Of a DNA stretch of 64,000 nt, positions 35,494 through 44,884 are shown piece by piece. The stretch spans positions 478,510 to 542,509 of the forward strand of contig JACRMQ010000006.1 in the NCBI GenBank assembly GCA_016214905.1, written 5' to 3'. Source of the stretch: Ignavibacteriales bacterium. GTDB taxonomy: Bacteria; Bacteroidota; Ignavibacteria; UBA10030; SZUA-254. A program made the position numbers and the translations under genes. Numbering within the stretch: position 1 is the first letter of the stretch; every line of letters starts with the position of its first letter. The notes beneath the pieces are model-generated. The model worked only from the letters and a program-made list of their open reading frames with translations. It was not told the origin of the DNA and made no database searches.

Positions 35494-36999
35494 TCAATTA
35501 AAACCATCTATCTTCTTATTTTTCCAATTAGAAAAAGAATTAACTGCGCCTTTTTCTATTTCATTCTGACTCGGATTTTGTATTCTGCCAATCGCTGCAA
35601 TGATAGCGACATTTACTAATTCCTCAGAAGGTTTGTCAAGCTCTTCAACCGAAAAATATTTCTCTATGAATCCTGTATCATATTCTCCTGAAATAAATTT
35701 TGGATGACTGGTGATCCATGAACAGAAGTTTATATTATTTCTAAGTCCTATCAGGTGATACTGCTTTAAAGCAGCCGACATACGACTGCGCGTCTCTTCC
35801 CTCGTTTTTCCAAATGTAATTAATTTGGAAATTAGCGGATCGTAATAGGGTGATATTTCACTTCTTTCTTCCACTCCCCTATCATCCCTGATTCCTAAAC
35901 CGGATGGCACTTGCAGATGAATTATTTTCCCTGTGGATGGAAAAAAATTATTATACGGATCTTCAGCATAAATACGACATTCCATTGAATGTCCATCAAA
36001 TTTTACGTCTTTCTGAGAAAAATCTAAGCGATTTCCTTCAGATATTTTTATCTGCTCCTTAACAAGATCATAACCGATCCTCATTTCTGTGATCGGGTGT
36101 TCAACCTGCAGCCGAGTATTCATTTCCAGAAAATAGAACTTTTTATTTTGATCAAAAATAAATTCGACAGTACCTGCATTGGTATACCCTGCTTCTTTTA
36201 CGAGTGAAACAGCTGCTTGAGTCAATTCGGTTCTAATTGTTTCATTGATATAAGTTGAAGGCGATTCTTCAATTATTTTTTGATGTCTTCTTTGTATGGA
36301 ACACTCACGTTCACCGAAATGAACAACATTTCCATAAGCATCAGCTAAGACCTGAACTTCAATGTGCCGTGGATTTTCTATATATTTCTCAATAAACACT
36401 CTTCCATCACTGAATGCCGATAATGCCTCAGATTTGCTTGCCTTTAATCCTGCTTCAAGTTCATTTGCATTTTTAATTATTCTCATCCCTTTACCGCCGC
36501 CGCCACCTGCTGCTTTAATTAATATAGGATAACCTATTTCATCAGCTACTCTTATGGCTCTACTGATATCATCAATTGGATCAGTCGTTCCAGGGACGAT
36601 CTGTACACCAATCTTTATTGCGAAAGAACGAGCCGAAGTTTTATCCCCCATCAACTTCATTGCAGCAGCTGAAGGACCAATAAATTTTAAATTGTTTTCA
36701 GTAACTTTGTGAGCAAAAGAAGAATTTTCAGATAAGAAACCATAACCGGGATGAATCGCGTCACAACCCGATAATTTCGCGATTTCGATTATTTTATCTT
36801 GATTTAAATAACTATCACGAGCAGGAGCAGGACCTACACAGTATGATTCGTCTGCTAACCTGGCATGGATCGCATATACGTCGACATCAGAGTATATTGA
36901 GACTGTTTTGATACCCATCTCGGAACAACTCTTGATTATTCGAACCGCAATTTCACCTCTGTTCGAAATTAATATTTTTTTTATTGATCTTTTAATCAT
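35494..36999 (-). CDS. accC: Biotin carboxylase subunit of acyl-CoA carboxylase
   Basis: A 501-residue ATP-grasp enzyme that carboxylates biotin with bicarbonate. N-terminal ILISNRGEIAVRIIKS, the Gly-rich ATP loop KAAGGGGGKGMRII, HFGERECSIQRRHQK, and FLEMNTRLQVEHPITE are all in family order; the last ~50 residues extend past the usual AccC end (~450 residues). It starts 7 bases after mutS2 ends. It acts with the biotin carrier downstream. Whether it serves acetyl-CoA or propionyl-CoA cannot be decided from this subunit alone, so the gene symbol is provisional. Confidence 0.88.
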   Translation of the reverse strand: MIKRSIKKILISNRGEIAVRIIKSCSEMGIKTVSIYSDVDVYAIHARLADESYCVGPAPARDSYLNQDKIIEIAKLSGCDAIHPGYGFLSENSSFAHKVTENNLKFIGPSAAAMKLMGDKTSARSFAIKIGVQIVPGTTDPIDDISRAIRVADEIGYPILIKAAGGGGGKGMRIIKNANELEAGLKASKSEALSAFSDGRVFIEKYIENPRHIEVQVLADAYGNVVHFGERECSIQRRHQKIIEESPSTYINETIRTELTQAAVSLVKEAGYTNAGTVEFIFDQNKKFYFLEMNTRLQVEHPITEMRIGYDLVKEQIKISEGNRLDFSQKDVKFDGHSMECRIYAEDPYNNFFPSTGKIIHLQVPSGLGIRDDRGVEERSEISPYYDPLISKLITFGKTREETRSRMSAALKQYHLIGLRNNINFCSWITSHPKFISGEYDTGFIEKYFSVEELDKPSEELVNVAIIAAIGRIQNPSQNEIEKGAVNSFSNWKNKKIDGFN

Positions 37000-37006
37000 T
37001 CTATCA

Positions 37007-39355
37007 CTACTCTAACTCCACAACTGTAACACCTGTTCCACCTTCATTCCATTCACCTAATCTAAACGATTTTATCGCAGACTTATTTTTAAGGTGCTCT
37101 GTTATTTTCTTTCTTAAAGCCCCGGTTCCTTTGCCATGTATTATATCTATACGATTCAGTCCGGTTAATATCGCATCATCAATGAATTTATCGACTGCAG
37201 GTATAGCTTCATCAGCATACATGCCCCGAAGATCGATTTCTCTCTTGAGATTTTTTTGTTCCAAATTCGGAGCATTTGAGAAAACCTTTCGTTCATTTCT
37301 TGTATGAGATATTTCTAATTCCTTTCGATGAATTTTTAATCTTAAATCGCCTGCTTGAATTATGTAATAATCATCATCAAATTTTGAAACTATCTCGCCG
37401 ATGCTCTTCCCTTCCTTAAGATGAACCTGATCACCCGGCTTAAGATCTGGATAGGTTGCAGAAGGATTTACATTTTGCAAAATATCTGTAATATTTTCTT
37501 TGGCTTTTTTTATCTCTTCCTTGGCTTTCCGTACTATTAACCGGTTAGCTGATGTTTCACGTATCTCGCGAACAGAATTTTCAATCAATCTGTTAGCATC
37601 GCGAAGTATATTTTTCGCCTCATCCAAAGCACGAGCTTTTATAACTTTAATTTCTTTTTCTAAAGAAGTTATCTTATTTTGATAATTTGAATTTAAGATA
37701 TCAAGTTTACTTTTTTCTGAATTCACTTTCTCAAGTTTTATTTGAAGCTCTTGTGATTGACGCTCCAAATCGATGATCAAATTTTCTAACTTATTTGCAT
37801 CGGAACCTTTTAAAATCCGTGCTTTTGTGATAACATCGGAAGGCATATTCATTCTTTCAGCCCTCTCGATGGCAAAACTACTTCCGGGAACACCGAGGCG
37901 GAATTTATAGGTCGGCTTTAAAGTTCCTTGGTCGAATTCCATAGCCGCATTTTGCATACCTTTTGTTTCGAATGCGTGTGCCTTCAAAGCACCATGGTGG
38001 GTGGTTATAATATTCAATGACATTCGCTCGGTTAATTTTTCTAATAACGCGGCTGCAATTGATGATCCTTCTACAGGGTCAGTCCCGGATCCAATTTCAT
38101 CAATCAAAACCAAACTTTCATCATCAGATTCAGTTAATATCTCCTTAAGGTTTTTTAGATGAGAACTAAAACTACTTAAATCGTCTTCTATCGATTGTTC
38201 ATCACCCATATCAACAAATATTTTATTGAAAATCCTTATCTCACTTTCAGGAGACGCAGGAATATGACATCCGGATTGAACAAGGAGAGATAAAATGCCA
38301 ACGGTTTTCATTGCCACGCTTTTGCCGCCTGCGTTTGGCCCTGTAATCAAAACAGTGTAGCATTCATCGGGTATATCAATGTTTAGAGGTTGAATTTCTT
38401 TTCTAGCATGCTTCTGAAGAAGAAGCGGATGGTATGCCTGATCTAATTTATATCGACCCGCAGGTTTAACGATCGGCTCACTTCCCATAACAGCAATCGA
38501 ATATTTCGCTTTTGCCTGGATAAAATCGATTTCACCCAAAACGTTTATATTTTGTAATAGATTTTGTTGAACCTCAGTGATTTGTTTTGTCAAATCTTTC
38601 AATATTTTTTCAATTTCACGTTCTTCTTCAAGAATCAACGTTCTGATTTCATTATTTAATTCAAGTGTTTGTGCAGGTTCGATAAATACGGTAGCACCGC
38701 TTGCCGATGCCGTATGAATAAAGCCGGGTACCCGATTTTTATGCTCCGCCTTAACAGGGATAACCATCCTGCCATCGCGCGTTGTTACTATCTCATCCTG
38801 AATCCAATCTTTTTCTGAAATTTGCTTCAATAACGATTCGAGATTGGAATGAAGGTGTGCTTTTTTCTGTATGATTTGCCTACGTATGGCGGCTAATTCT
38901 TTTGTCGCTGAATCTTTAATGTGCCCATCTTCATCCACTGCCCTATCGATGTTATATTCAAGAATTTTATCGACATATAATGTGCTAACTAACGAATATA
39001 TCAGAGGATACGATTGCCCTCTTAGCGAAAAATATTCTTTGCATTTTTTTGAAAGGGTTAGGTTCAGTCTTATATTCTTGAGATCGCTTGCAGAGAGAAA
39101 GAAATTTTCAATCGAACATCTTTGAATTGCAACACGCGTGTCGGGAATTGAATCCAGAGGTAATGGATCTTCGGTCTCTAATATTTTTTTGAATTCAGTT
39201 ACATACGAAAGTTTTTGCCGAATTTCAGTCAAATCGGATAATGGCCGAAGTTTATGGAAATGCTCCCTGCCCAAATCTGAAGTTGAATATCGTTGAAGAT
39301 GTTTGATTATTTTTTCAAATTCTAATTTCTCAAACGATTGAAGATATTCGTGCAT
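37007..39355 (-). CDS. mutS2: Endonuclease MutS2
   Basis: A 782-residue MutS2 with a helical core/lever region, the ATPase domain (Walker A GPNAGGKSVAMKT; IDEIGSGTDPVEGSS; STHH-like ITTHHG), a long charged coiled coil and a C-terminal Smr nuclease domain (REIDLRGMYADEA, DIIHGKGTGALRK). No mismatch-recognition domain is present, as expected for MutS2. The family suppresses recombination and, in some bacteria, acts on collided ribosomes (RqcU). It lies between cvpA and accC with short spacers. Confidence 0.95.
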   Translation of the reverse strand: MHEYLQSFEKLEFEKIIKHLQRYSTSDLGREHFHKLRPLSDLTEIRQKLSYVTEFKKILETEDPLPLDSIPDTRVAIQRCSIENFFLSASDLKNIRLNLTLSKKCKEYFSLRGQSYPLIYSLVSTLYVDKILEYNIDRAVDEDGHIKDSATKELAAIRRQIIQKKAHLHSNLESLLKQISEKDWIQDEIVTTRDGRMVIPVKAEHKNRVPGFIHTASASGATVFIEPAQTLELNNEIRTLILEEEREIEKILKDLTKQITEVQQNLLQNINVLGEIDFIQAKAKYSIAVMGSEPIVKPAGRYKLDQAYHPLLLQKHARKEIQPLNIDIPDECYTVLITGPNAGGKSVAMKTVGILSLLVQSGCHIPASPESEIRIFNKIFVDMGDEQSIEDDLSSFSSHLKNLKEILTESDDESLVLIDEIGSGTDPVEGSSIAAALLEKLTERMSLNIITTHHGALKAHAFETKGMQNAAMEFDQGTLKPTYKFRLGVPGSSFAIERAERMNMPSDVITKARILKGSDANKLENLIIDLERQSQELQIKLEKVNSEKSKLDILNSNYQNKITSLEKEIKVIKARALDEAKNILRDANRLIENSVREIRETSANRLIVRKAKEEIKKAKENITDILQNVNPSATYPDLKPGDQVHLKEGKSIGEIVSKFDDDYYIIQAGDLRLKIHRKELEISHTRNERKVFSNAPNLEQKNLKREIDLRGMYADEAIPAVDKFIDDAILTGLNRIDIIHGKGTGALRKKITEHLKNKSAIKSFRLGEWNEGGTGVTVVELE

Positions 39356-39364
39356 TCGAGTTTT

Positions 39365-39895
39365 TTATTTTATTGTCTCTGATTCGATTTTTCCTTTAAG
39401 CTCATCGAAAAATCTTTTCGAGTCAGGCATCCATCTGGTAGTATAATCAAATATTGTGGGTGCTAAAGGATAAACATCTTCATAAAACAGTGATTCTCTT
39501 TTTGCCTCTTCTTCAGGGATTTGCATGAAAGCGAGCATAACTAATACTAAACTGACAGCAAGAAGTCCTTGTGCTGCACCGAGGATTCCACCCGCGATTC
39601 TTGACCAGAGATGAATTGATTCTCCGCTACTTTGCCCGAACCAACGATAAAATAGATTTGTCAGCAGTATAATTCCTCCAAAGATGATGAAAAATGCTAA
39701 TATCAACGCCCCATCACGTGATATGCCGATCGACTCGACAAATATATCGGCGAGAGATGACATAAATTTTGTTGCGGCAACTAAACCGCCTATAAAACCT
39801 ATTATGCTGTAAAGCTTTTTAAAAAAGCCATCACGTACACCAAGTGCAACAAAAAAAAGAACTCCAATTACGATCAAAATGTCAGTTACATTCAT
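39365..39895 (-). CDS. CvpA family membrane protein
   Basis: A 176-residue inner-membrane protein with four hydrophobic segments. The start DILIVIGVLFFVALGVRDGFFKK and GGLVAATKF, plus RIAGGILGAAQGLLAVSLVL, match the CvpA (colicin V production) family, where the R-x-G-G/A-x-x-G-x-x-x-G motif is conserved. The role is envelope-related and not well defined. CvpA next to mutS2 is frequent in bacteria. It starts 2 bases after yqeY ends and ends 9 bases before mutS2. Confidence 0.86.
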   Translation of the reverse strand: MNVTDILIVIGVLFFVALGVRDGFFKKLYSIIGFIGGLVAATKFMSSLADIFVESIGISRDGALILAFFIIFGGIILLTNLFYRWFGQSSGESIHLWSRIAGGILGAAQGLLAVSLVLVMLAFMQIPEEEAKRESLFYEDVYPLAPTIFDYTTRWMPDSKRFFDELKGKIESETIK

Positions 39896-39897
39896 GA

Positions 39898-40350
39898 TTA
39901 TTCTGGTAGATTATTTTTAACAATTTCTTGAATTATTTTTCCGTCTGCTCTGCCTTTAAATTCTTTCACAACAATCGGCATCACTTTCCCTAAATCTTTC
40001 GCAGATACTGCTCCCACTTCTTGAATTGTTTTTTTGATAAAAGCAGTTATTTCTTCCACACCGGCTTGTTGTGGTAGATACTCCTGGATAATCGATAATT
40101 CTTTTTCCTCTTGCTCAGCCAGCTCGGGTCGATTGTTCTGGCGGTAAATATCGATTGCTTCTTTTCTTTTTTTTGAAGCGGCAATCAACACTGCCACTTC
40201 ATCTTCAGGATTCATACCACCTATTGGTCGTTTTTCCACTTCTTTTTCCAGCAAACCAGCCCTTATCGTCCGAAGTGTTTCTAACCTGATTTTGTCTCCC
40301 GTTTTCATTGCAACTTTCAAATCTTCCGATATCTTTTCTTTAAATGTCAT
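39898..40350 (-). CDS. GatB/YqeY domain-containing protein
   Basis: A 150-residue stand-alone YqeY-like protein: MTFKEKISEDLKVAMKTGDK, LRTIRAGLLEKE, IAASKKRKEAIDIYRQ, ELAEQEEKELSIIQEYLP and AKDLGKVMPIVVKEFKGRADG are all standard. The fold equals the C-terminal tRNA-binding tail of GatB/GatE, but free YqeY proteins have no confirmed role in amidation. First gene of the minus-strand run ending at purL. Confidence 0.9.
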   Translation of the reverse strand: MTFKEKISEDLKVAMKTGDKIRLETLRTIRAGLLEKEVEKRPIGGMNPEDEVAVLIAASKKRKEAIDIYRQNNRPELAEQEEKELSIIQEYLPQQAGVEEITAFIKKTIQEVGAVSAKDLGKVMPIVVKEFKGRADGKIIQEIVKNNLPE

Positions 40351-40458
40351 CCAATTTTCCTTAGTTTAGATAAAATATATCACTTTGCGGTATGAGAGTC
40401 AACAGAGAGAGGACAATTTGTAAAATCGAGTCATATTCCATATATTTTTTAACGCATT

Positions 40459-40812
40459 ATGAGAATCTCAAGTATAAATAAAAAATATATATTAATATTA
40501 TTTATACCGTTTTTAGTAGTATCATTCCACCTTCTGCCGATCTATCATCATCATTCACCTAAAATTGCAAATGAACGAACGACAACTCCTTCCTCGATAA
40601 ACAATCTAAAAACAGTCGGAAAATCTTGTCAGTTGTGTTTGGCGTTTAATTTAAACAAAACATATATAGTTGATAAGATAAATATTCAACATTTGTTATT
40701 TAGACAATCGATTTTGTTTCGAATAACAAAATATGATATATCCGAATCAACAATTTGCGGCCATCCTGGAAGAGCCCCTCCCGCAACTCACCCGGTTCGA
40801 ACTATTTCTTAA
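40459..40812 (+). CDS. Small exported Cys/His protein (DUF2946-like)
   Basis: A 117-residue protein with one N-terminal hydrophobic segment (YILILFIPFLVVSFHLL), a His cluster (IYHHHS), a CQLCLAFN motif and a C-terminal GHPGRAPPATH. The layout TM, HxHH, CxxC, GRAPP fits small DUF2946-like proteins found beside metal-uptake genes in Bacteroidota. His and Cys pairs suggest metal binding at the periplasmic side. It lies 43 bases before the outer-membrane barrel gene and heads the putative zinc-uptake cluster. Function is inferred only from position and residues. Confidence 0.62.
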   Translation: MRISSINKKYILILFIPFLVVSFHLLPIYHHHSPKIANERTTTPSSINNLKTVGKSCQLCLAFNLNKTYIVDKINIQHLLFRQSILFRITKYDISESTICGHPGRAPPATHPVRTIS

Positions 40813-40855
40813 TTATAGCTGTTTTCATTACTAACATTTAGATAGGAGTAATCCG

Positions 40856-41920
40856 ATGATTAAGTTCGGATTAAATGTTTTATTTATTTTTATGTTGCCG
40901 TACCTCTGTATGTCTCAGGATAGCTCAGATCAAGCAAGTACATCAATATCAAACAATCCGAACATCAGCGTGATTGGAGATTTTGAATCTTATTACTCAA
41001 ATACAGGTTCGAGAAAATTTGATCTTTTCTTCAACGAAGCTGAATTCACTTTTAATTCTTTCGTTGATCCGTATGCAAAGGCAGATATTTTTCTTTCATT
41101 TGCCAAAAATACTGAATCCGGTAAATATGAGGTAGACCTCGAAGAGGCGTATATAACCACACTCGATTTACCTTATGGGCTGCAACTACGGGCAGGAAAA
41201 TTCAGAATGGCATTTGGAAAAATTAATAGCATTCATCCGCATGCTTTACCATTTATTGACTTGCCAGCCATCTACGAAAATTATTTAGGTGAAAGTTTAA
41301 ATGATGCCGGCTTATCAGCAAGTTGGATTATACCCAATCCTTTAGATTTTTATCAGGAGTTGACCTTCGAATTAACGTCCGGGAATATTGAAACACCAAC
41401 TTTCTATCACAACTCATCAAGCAAATACCTGATGCTCGTACATCTTAAAAACTTCTGGGACTTAAGTGATAATTCAACTTTTGAATTGGGATTAAGTGGC
41501 ATTAACGGTCCAAACAAGAATAATTATTCAACCTCAATCGGTGGCCTCGACCTTACATATAAATGGAAACCACTCCGGTACAATACATATCATTCATTTC
41601 AATGGCAGACAGAAATATTATTCTGTAAGAAGAAATTATCTAAAGATATTTCCACGAAGTCTGTTGGTTTTTATTCTTTTATCACTTATCAATTGTCCCG
41701 TAGATGGTTCTTAACAGGACGCGTTGATTATTCAAATACACCAGATTATTCCTCAACGATTGACCGGGCGATATCCGGAACAGTTGGATGGTATGCGACT
41801 GAATTTCAAAAAATTGAATTCCAATTAAGTGGTAGAGACTCTAATTATCAGCCAAATTCGTTTGAATTGTGGATGCGTTGGATCTTCGTAATAGGTAGTC
41901 ATGCTGCCCACCAATATTAA
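40856..41920 (+). CDS. Outer-membrane beta-barrel (porin-like) protein of metal cluster
   Basis: A 354-residue secreted protein: signal peptide (MIKFGLNVLFIFMLPYLCMS), then alternating amphipathic strands such as NISVIGDFESYY, FNEAEFTFNSF, LQLRAGKFRMAFGKIN and LFCKKKLSKD, ending in FELWMRWIFVIGSHAAHQY. It fits a porin-like outer-membrane beta-barrel; there is no TonB plug domain, so it is not a TonB-dependent receptor. AGGAG precedes the ATG. Position before a ZnuA-like gene suggests passage of divalent metal. The function is inferred from context. Confidence 0.68.
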   Translation: MIKFGLNVLFIFMLPYLCMSQDSSDQASTSISNNPNISVIGDFESYYSNTGSRKFDLFFNEAEFTFNSFVDPYAKADIFLSFAKNTESGKYEVDLEEAYITTLDLPYGLQLRAGKFRMAFGKINSIHPHALPFIDLPAIYENYLGESLNDAGLSASWIIPNPLDFYQELTFELTSGNIETPTFYHNSSSKYLMLVHLKNFWDLSDNSTFELGLSGINGPNKNNYSTSIGGLDLTYKWKPLRYNTYHSFQWQTEILFCKKKLSKDISTKSVGFYSFITYQLSRRWFLTGRVDYSNTPDYSSTIDRAISGTVGWYATEFQKIEFQLSGRDSNYQPNSFELWMRWIFVIGSHAAHQY

Positions 41921-41941
41921 TTTATCTGAAAGTCTCCAAAT

Positions 41942-42850
41942 ATGAAATTAAAAATTTATGCATTAAACATTTTATTGATTGTATTTTCCATTAAACTGAT
42001 CGCCGGGGATAAGATAAAGGTTGTAACTACTCTTCCCGATTTAAGAAGCATTGTCGAAGAAATTGGTGGTACCAAAGTTGAAGCATTTTCCATTGCAACC
42101 GGTTTTCAAAATCCGCACTTCGTAGATCCGAAACCGAGTTACATACTTAAACTTACTAAAGCGGATATGTTTGTCACCGTCGGACTTGATCTTGAAACTG
42201 GTTGGTCACCTTCTTTGTTGAGCAGCTCACGAAATAATAAAATTCAAAAAGGTAGCAATGGATATGTAGACGCATCGAAGAATATTCCATTGCTTCAGAT
42301 TCCTAACGACGCTAATCGTTCTTCCGGCGACATTCATATGTACGGCAATCCTCACTACTGGCTCGATCCTGTCCGAGGAATAAAAATAGGTCGAACAATT
42401 TGCGAAGCTTTAATCAAAATATCTCCAGACAATAGTAATTATTTTGAAGCGAATTATGTTGCTTTTAAAAATAAATCAGATTCAAAGATTAAAGAATGGT
42501 CGGCACTGATGATGCCATACAAAGGGACTAAAATAATTGCATACCACAATGAGTGGCCTTACTTCGAAGATAGATTCGGGCTGAGGATCGTAGATTTTTT
42601 AGAACCCAAACCTGGGATTCCTCCAACACCGGGTCAATTGTCAAAAGTCATAAATGAAATTAAAGAACAAAATATTAAAGTAATAATTACATCACCATAT
42701 TTTACAACAGAATCAGCAGAATTGATTGCGCGCCAAACCGGTGCGAAAGTTGTTGTACTCGCGACCTCGGTCGGTGCCGATAAATCGATCAATAATTATT
42801 TTGATTTGTTCGATTACAACATCAAAAAACTGATTGATGCACTTAAATAA
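41942..42850 (+). CDS. Zn/Mn ABC transporter substrate-binding protein (ZnuA family)
   Basis: A 302-residue periplasmic binding protein of cluster A-I. Signal peptide (1-21), then KVVTTLPDLRSIVEEIGG. The likely metal ligands are His in FQNPHFVDPKPS (near 60), His in GNPHYWLDPVRG, His in AYHNEWPYFEDRFGL and an acidic residue in TSVGADKSI. PGIPPTPGQLSKVI is the family hinge. The His-rich loop of classic ZnuA is absent, so zinc versus manganese is open. It starts 21 bases after the barrel gene and 30 before the permease. Confidence 0.87.
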   Translation: MKLKIYALNILLIVFSIKLIAGDKIKVVTTLPDLRSIVEEIGGTKVEAFSIATGFQNPHFVDPKPSYILKLTKADMFVTVGLDLETGWSPSLLSSSRNNKIQKGSNGYVDASKNIPLLQIPNDANRSSGDIHMYGNPHYWLDPVRGIKIGRTICEALIKISPDNSNYFEANYVAFKNKSDSKIKEWSALMMPYKGTKIIAYHNEWPYFEDRFGLRIVDFLEPKPGIPPTPGQLSKVINEIKEQNIKVIITSPYFTTESAELIARQTGAKVVVLATSVGADKSINNYFDLFDYNIKKLIDALK

Positions 42851-42880
42851 TTTTTGAGATTAAAATATCCGGAGATATAA

Positions 42881-43711
42881 ATGATAGAATTATTCAAACA
42901 AGAGTTTGTTCTGAACGCTTTAGGAGCGAGTATCGTGATGGGACTGCTTCTCTCCTATCTCGGCGTCCATGTTGTGGAAAGAGGGATTGTATTCGTTGAC
43001 CTCGCACTTGGACAAATATCAATGCTGGGTGTAGCGTTCGCGGGATATATAGAAAAAGACACATTCATGATTTCCATTATCTTCACAATGACAGGAGCGT
43101 TTTTCCTTTCATTAATTAATATCAATGATAAGCGGTTAAAACTTGAGGCAATTATCGGAATTATCTACGCCGTAGCTTCTGCCGCCACGGTGTTACTAAT
43201 CGCCAAATCACCGCACGGTGAAGCGGATATTTCAGAGGTCTTATTCGGCAGTCTATTCACTGTCACTCCGGATAAAATATTCTCCATGGGAATTATTTTT
43301 TCAGTTATAGGTTTAGCTCACATCATATTTCGAAGAAAATTTTTTTCATTGACGGATAGCGCCGAGAATTCGGAGCATATCGCCGTTTTTAATCTATGGA
43401 ATTTCCTTTTTTACCTTTCAATCGGATTGGCAATTGTTATAGCTGTAAGGATGGGTGGTGTAATCCCGGTATTTTCGTATTTAATAATTCCGGCTGTTTC
43501 AGCAATGATGATCGCTCATAGAAGATGGCTGGTGATTTTAATTGCATTAGCAATTAGTATTTTAAGCGGCTTTGTTGGTTTAGTATTCGCTCTCAATTTC
43601 GACTTCCCAGCAGGTTCATCTTTAGTTGCTATTTTGGGTTTATTCTTTGGAATAAGCTCGTTTATCCGAATTGTTTACTCATTTGTGAAGAAATCCACAG
43701 TATCAGTCTAA
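42881..43711 (+). CDS. Metal ABC transporter permease (ABC-3 family)
   Basis: A 276-residue integral membrane protein with about eight hydrophobic segments, of the ZnuB/MntB type: LGASIVMGLLLSYLGVHVVERG, FVDLALGQISMLGVAFAG (the family A-x-G-Q motif) and VFSYLIIPAVSAMM. It should form the channel for the binding protein encoded upstream. An ATP-binding subunit (ZnuC) is not encoded next to it, which is unusual because ABC-3 permeases need one. It may be supplied from elsewhere. Confidence 0.88.
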   Translation: MIELFKQEFVLNALGASIVMGLLLSYLGVHVVERGIVFVDLALGQISMLGVAFAGYIEKDTFMISIIFTMTGAFFLSLININDKRLKLEAIIGIIYAVASAATVLLIAKSPHGEADISEVLFGSLFTVTPDKIFSMGIIFSVIGLAHIIFRRKFFSLTDSAENSEHIAVFNLWNFLFYLSIGLAIVIAVRMGGVIPVFSYLIIPAVSAMMIAHRRWLVILIALAISILSGFVGLVFALNFDFPAGSSLVAILGLFFGISSFIRIVYSFVKKSTVSV

Positions 43712-43849
43712 AATCGATTTAATGGATAATATTGATCGTTTTTGACTGAATTGATCAGCCATTATATCTCATCCGCACCCTTTTATCCGTGCAAGCATCA
43801 AATTTAGTGATTTAAAATAAAATTATCTGTAATAAATTTTGGAGTTGTA

Positions 43850-44266
43850 ATGACTGAAAACTTAAACAAGACTGCTTTTTTAGAAAAAGTTTTTAATTAT
43901 GAAAAGAGCAAAGATTGGAAATTCACCGGTGAGTTACCGACTGTTATCGATTTCTGGGCACCATGGTGCGGACCTTGCCGTATAGTTGGACCTGTGCTAG
44001 ATGAACTTTCAAATGAATATAAAGGAAAAGTTAATTTTTATAAGGTTAACACTGAGGAAGAACAAGAACTTGCATCGGTTTTTGGAATCCAAAGTATACC
44101 AAGTTTATTGTTCGTTCCAAAAGATCGCCAACCTATGATGGCAGTGGGTGCACTTCCTAAAGATACACTCAAAGGAATTATCGACAAAGAACTCCTCTCT
44201 CTTCCAGTTGCCGATGAACATGAACATCATCACCATCATGAGCATGGAGATCAATGCCAACATTAA
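43850..44266 (+). CDS. Thioredoxin with His-rich C-terminal tail
   Basis: A 138-residue thioredoxin: VIDFWAPWCGPCRIVGP with the redox pair at Cys40/Cys43, then VNTEEEQELASVFGIQSIPSL including the cis-Pro. After the normal fold the protein ends in a His/Glu-rich tail (ADEHEHHHHHEHGDQCQH), not part of standard thioredoxins and expected to bind Zn, Ni or Cu. It lacks a signal peptide, so it is probably cytoplasmic. It is 139 bases after the metal permease and overlaps the next gene by 13 bases. The tail next to metal-uptake genes suggests a metal-related role. Confidence 0.88.
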   Translation: MTENLNKTAFLEKVFNYEKSKDWKFTGELPTVIDFWAPWCGPCRIVGPVLDELSNEYKGKVNFYKVNTEEEQELASVFGIQSIPSLLFVPKDRQPMMAVGALPKDTLKGIIDKELLSLPVADEHEHHHHHEHGDQCQH

Positions 44267-44496
44267 TGAATTGTCCTCAAATTTTTGAAAGGATAAAAAC
44301 CGTCTTTGTTGCGCATGTTTGGGTGAGGAGACTGCTATTCGGAGTTATTGGAGCAGTTATAGGTTTCAGTTATTACTTTTTTATCGGTTGTTACAATGGA
44401 ACATGTTTGATATCGAGTAGTCCTTATATCAGCACGTTGTATGGTGCCGGTGTTGGTTTAGTTATCGCTCCTTCAAAAAAGAAAACAGGAGAATAA
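44254..44496 (+). CDS. Small membrane protein, DUF6132-like
   Basis: An 80-residue protein with two hydrophobic segments (LLFGVIGAVIGFSYYFFIGC and ISTLYGAGVGLVIA) separated by a Cys-containing loop CYNGTCLISSSPY. The pattern GC..GTC.I...PY-STLYGA matches the DUF6132 family found beside thioredoxins in Bacteroidota. Function unknown; the Cys pair may be redox-active or metal-binding. It overlaps the thioredoxin gene by 13 bases and is one base from the next gene, so the three are co-translated. Confidence 0.72.
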   Translation: MPTLMNCPQIFERIKTVFVAHVWVRRLLFGVIGAVIGFSYYFFIGCYNGTCLISSSPYISTLYGAGVGLVIAPSKKKTGE

Positions 44497-44497
44497 T

Positions 44498-44884
44498 GTG
44501 ACCATTGTTTACGTCATATCAGGAATTGTAATTCTTTTTATGTCAATGCAATTCTTTCTCCGATTTCAATCTAAATTTAAAAAAGGTAAAGATGCAACAG
44601 TGTTGACAGGGTATATCGGAGATGCGGTTAGGCGCGGCGGTAAAGTACTGCTTTATTTTTATTCTCCAACCTGCGGCGCATGTCGCCAACAAACAACGAT
44701 TATTGATCGTCTCCCCAACACTCCTACAACAATTTTCAAAGTTGATGTCTCTAAGGACGCAAAAACTGCTATGGCAATCGGTGTGCTTGGAACACCATCT
44801 ACCGCAATTATTGAAAATGGAGTTATAAAAGAATTCTTTCTTGGTTTTGTAAATCAAGAAAAGTTATTAAAACTTCTTCAATGA
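44498..44884 (+). CDS. Membrane-anchored thioredoxin-like protein
   Basis: A 128-residue protein starting at GTG, with an N-terminal membrane anchor (VYVISGIVILFMSMQFFL) and a thioredoxin domain carrying FYSPTCGACRQQ, a CGAC redox pair, then FKVDVSKDAKTAMAIGVLGTPST with the cis-Pro. It lies 1 base after the DUF6132-like gene. With that gene and the His-tailed thioredoxin it forms a compact redox trio. Topology of the catalytic domain (cytoplasm versus periplasm) cannot be set by eye. Confidence 0.8.
   Translation: MTIVYVISGIVILFMSMQFFLRFQSKFKKGKDATVLTGYIGDAVRRGGKVLLYFYSPTCGACRQQTTIIDRLPNTPTTIFKVDVSKDAKTAMAIGVLGTPSTAIIENGVIKEFFLGFVNQEKLLKLLQ

Noticed and set aside
40351-40458. Zur-type operator before the metal cluster
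   Set aside because: No clear palindrome of the Zur type was seen in the 108 bases.
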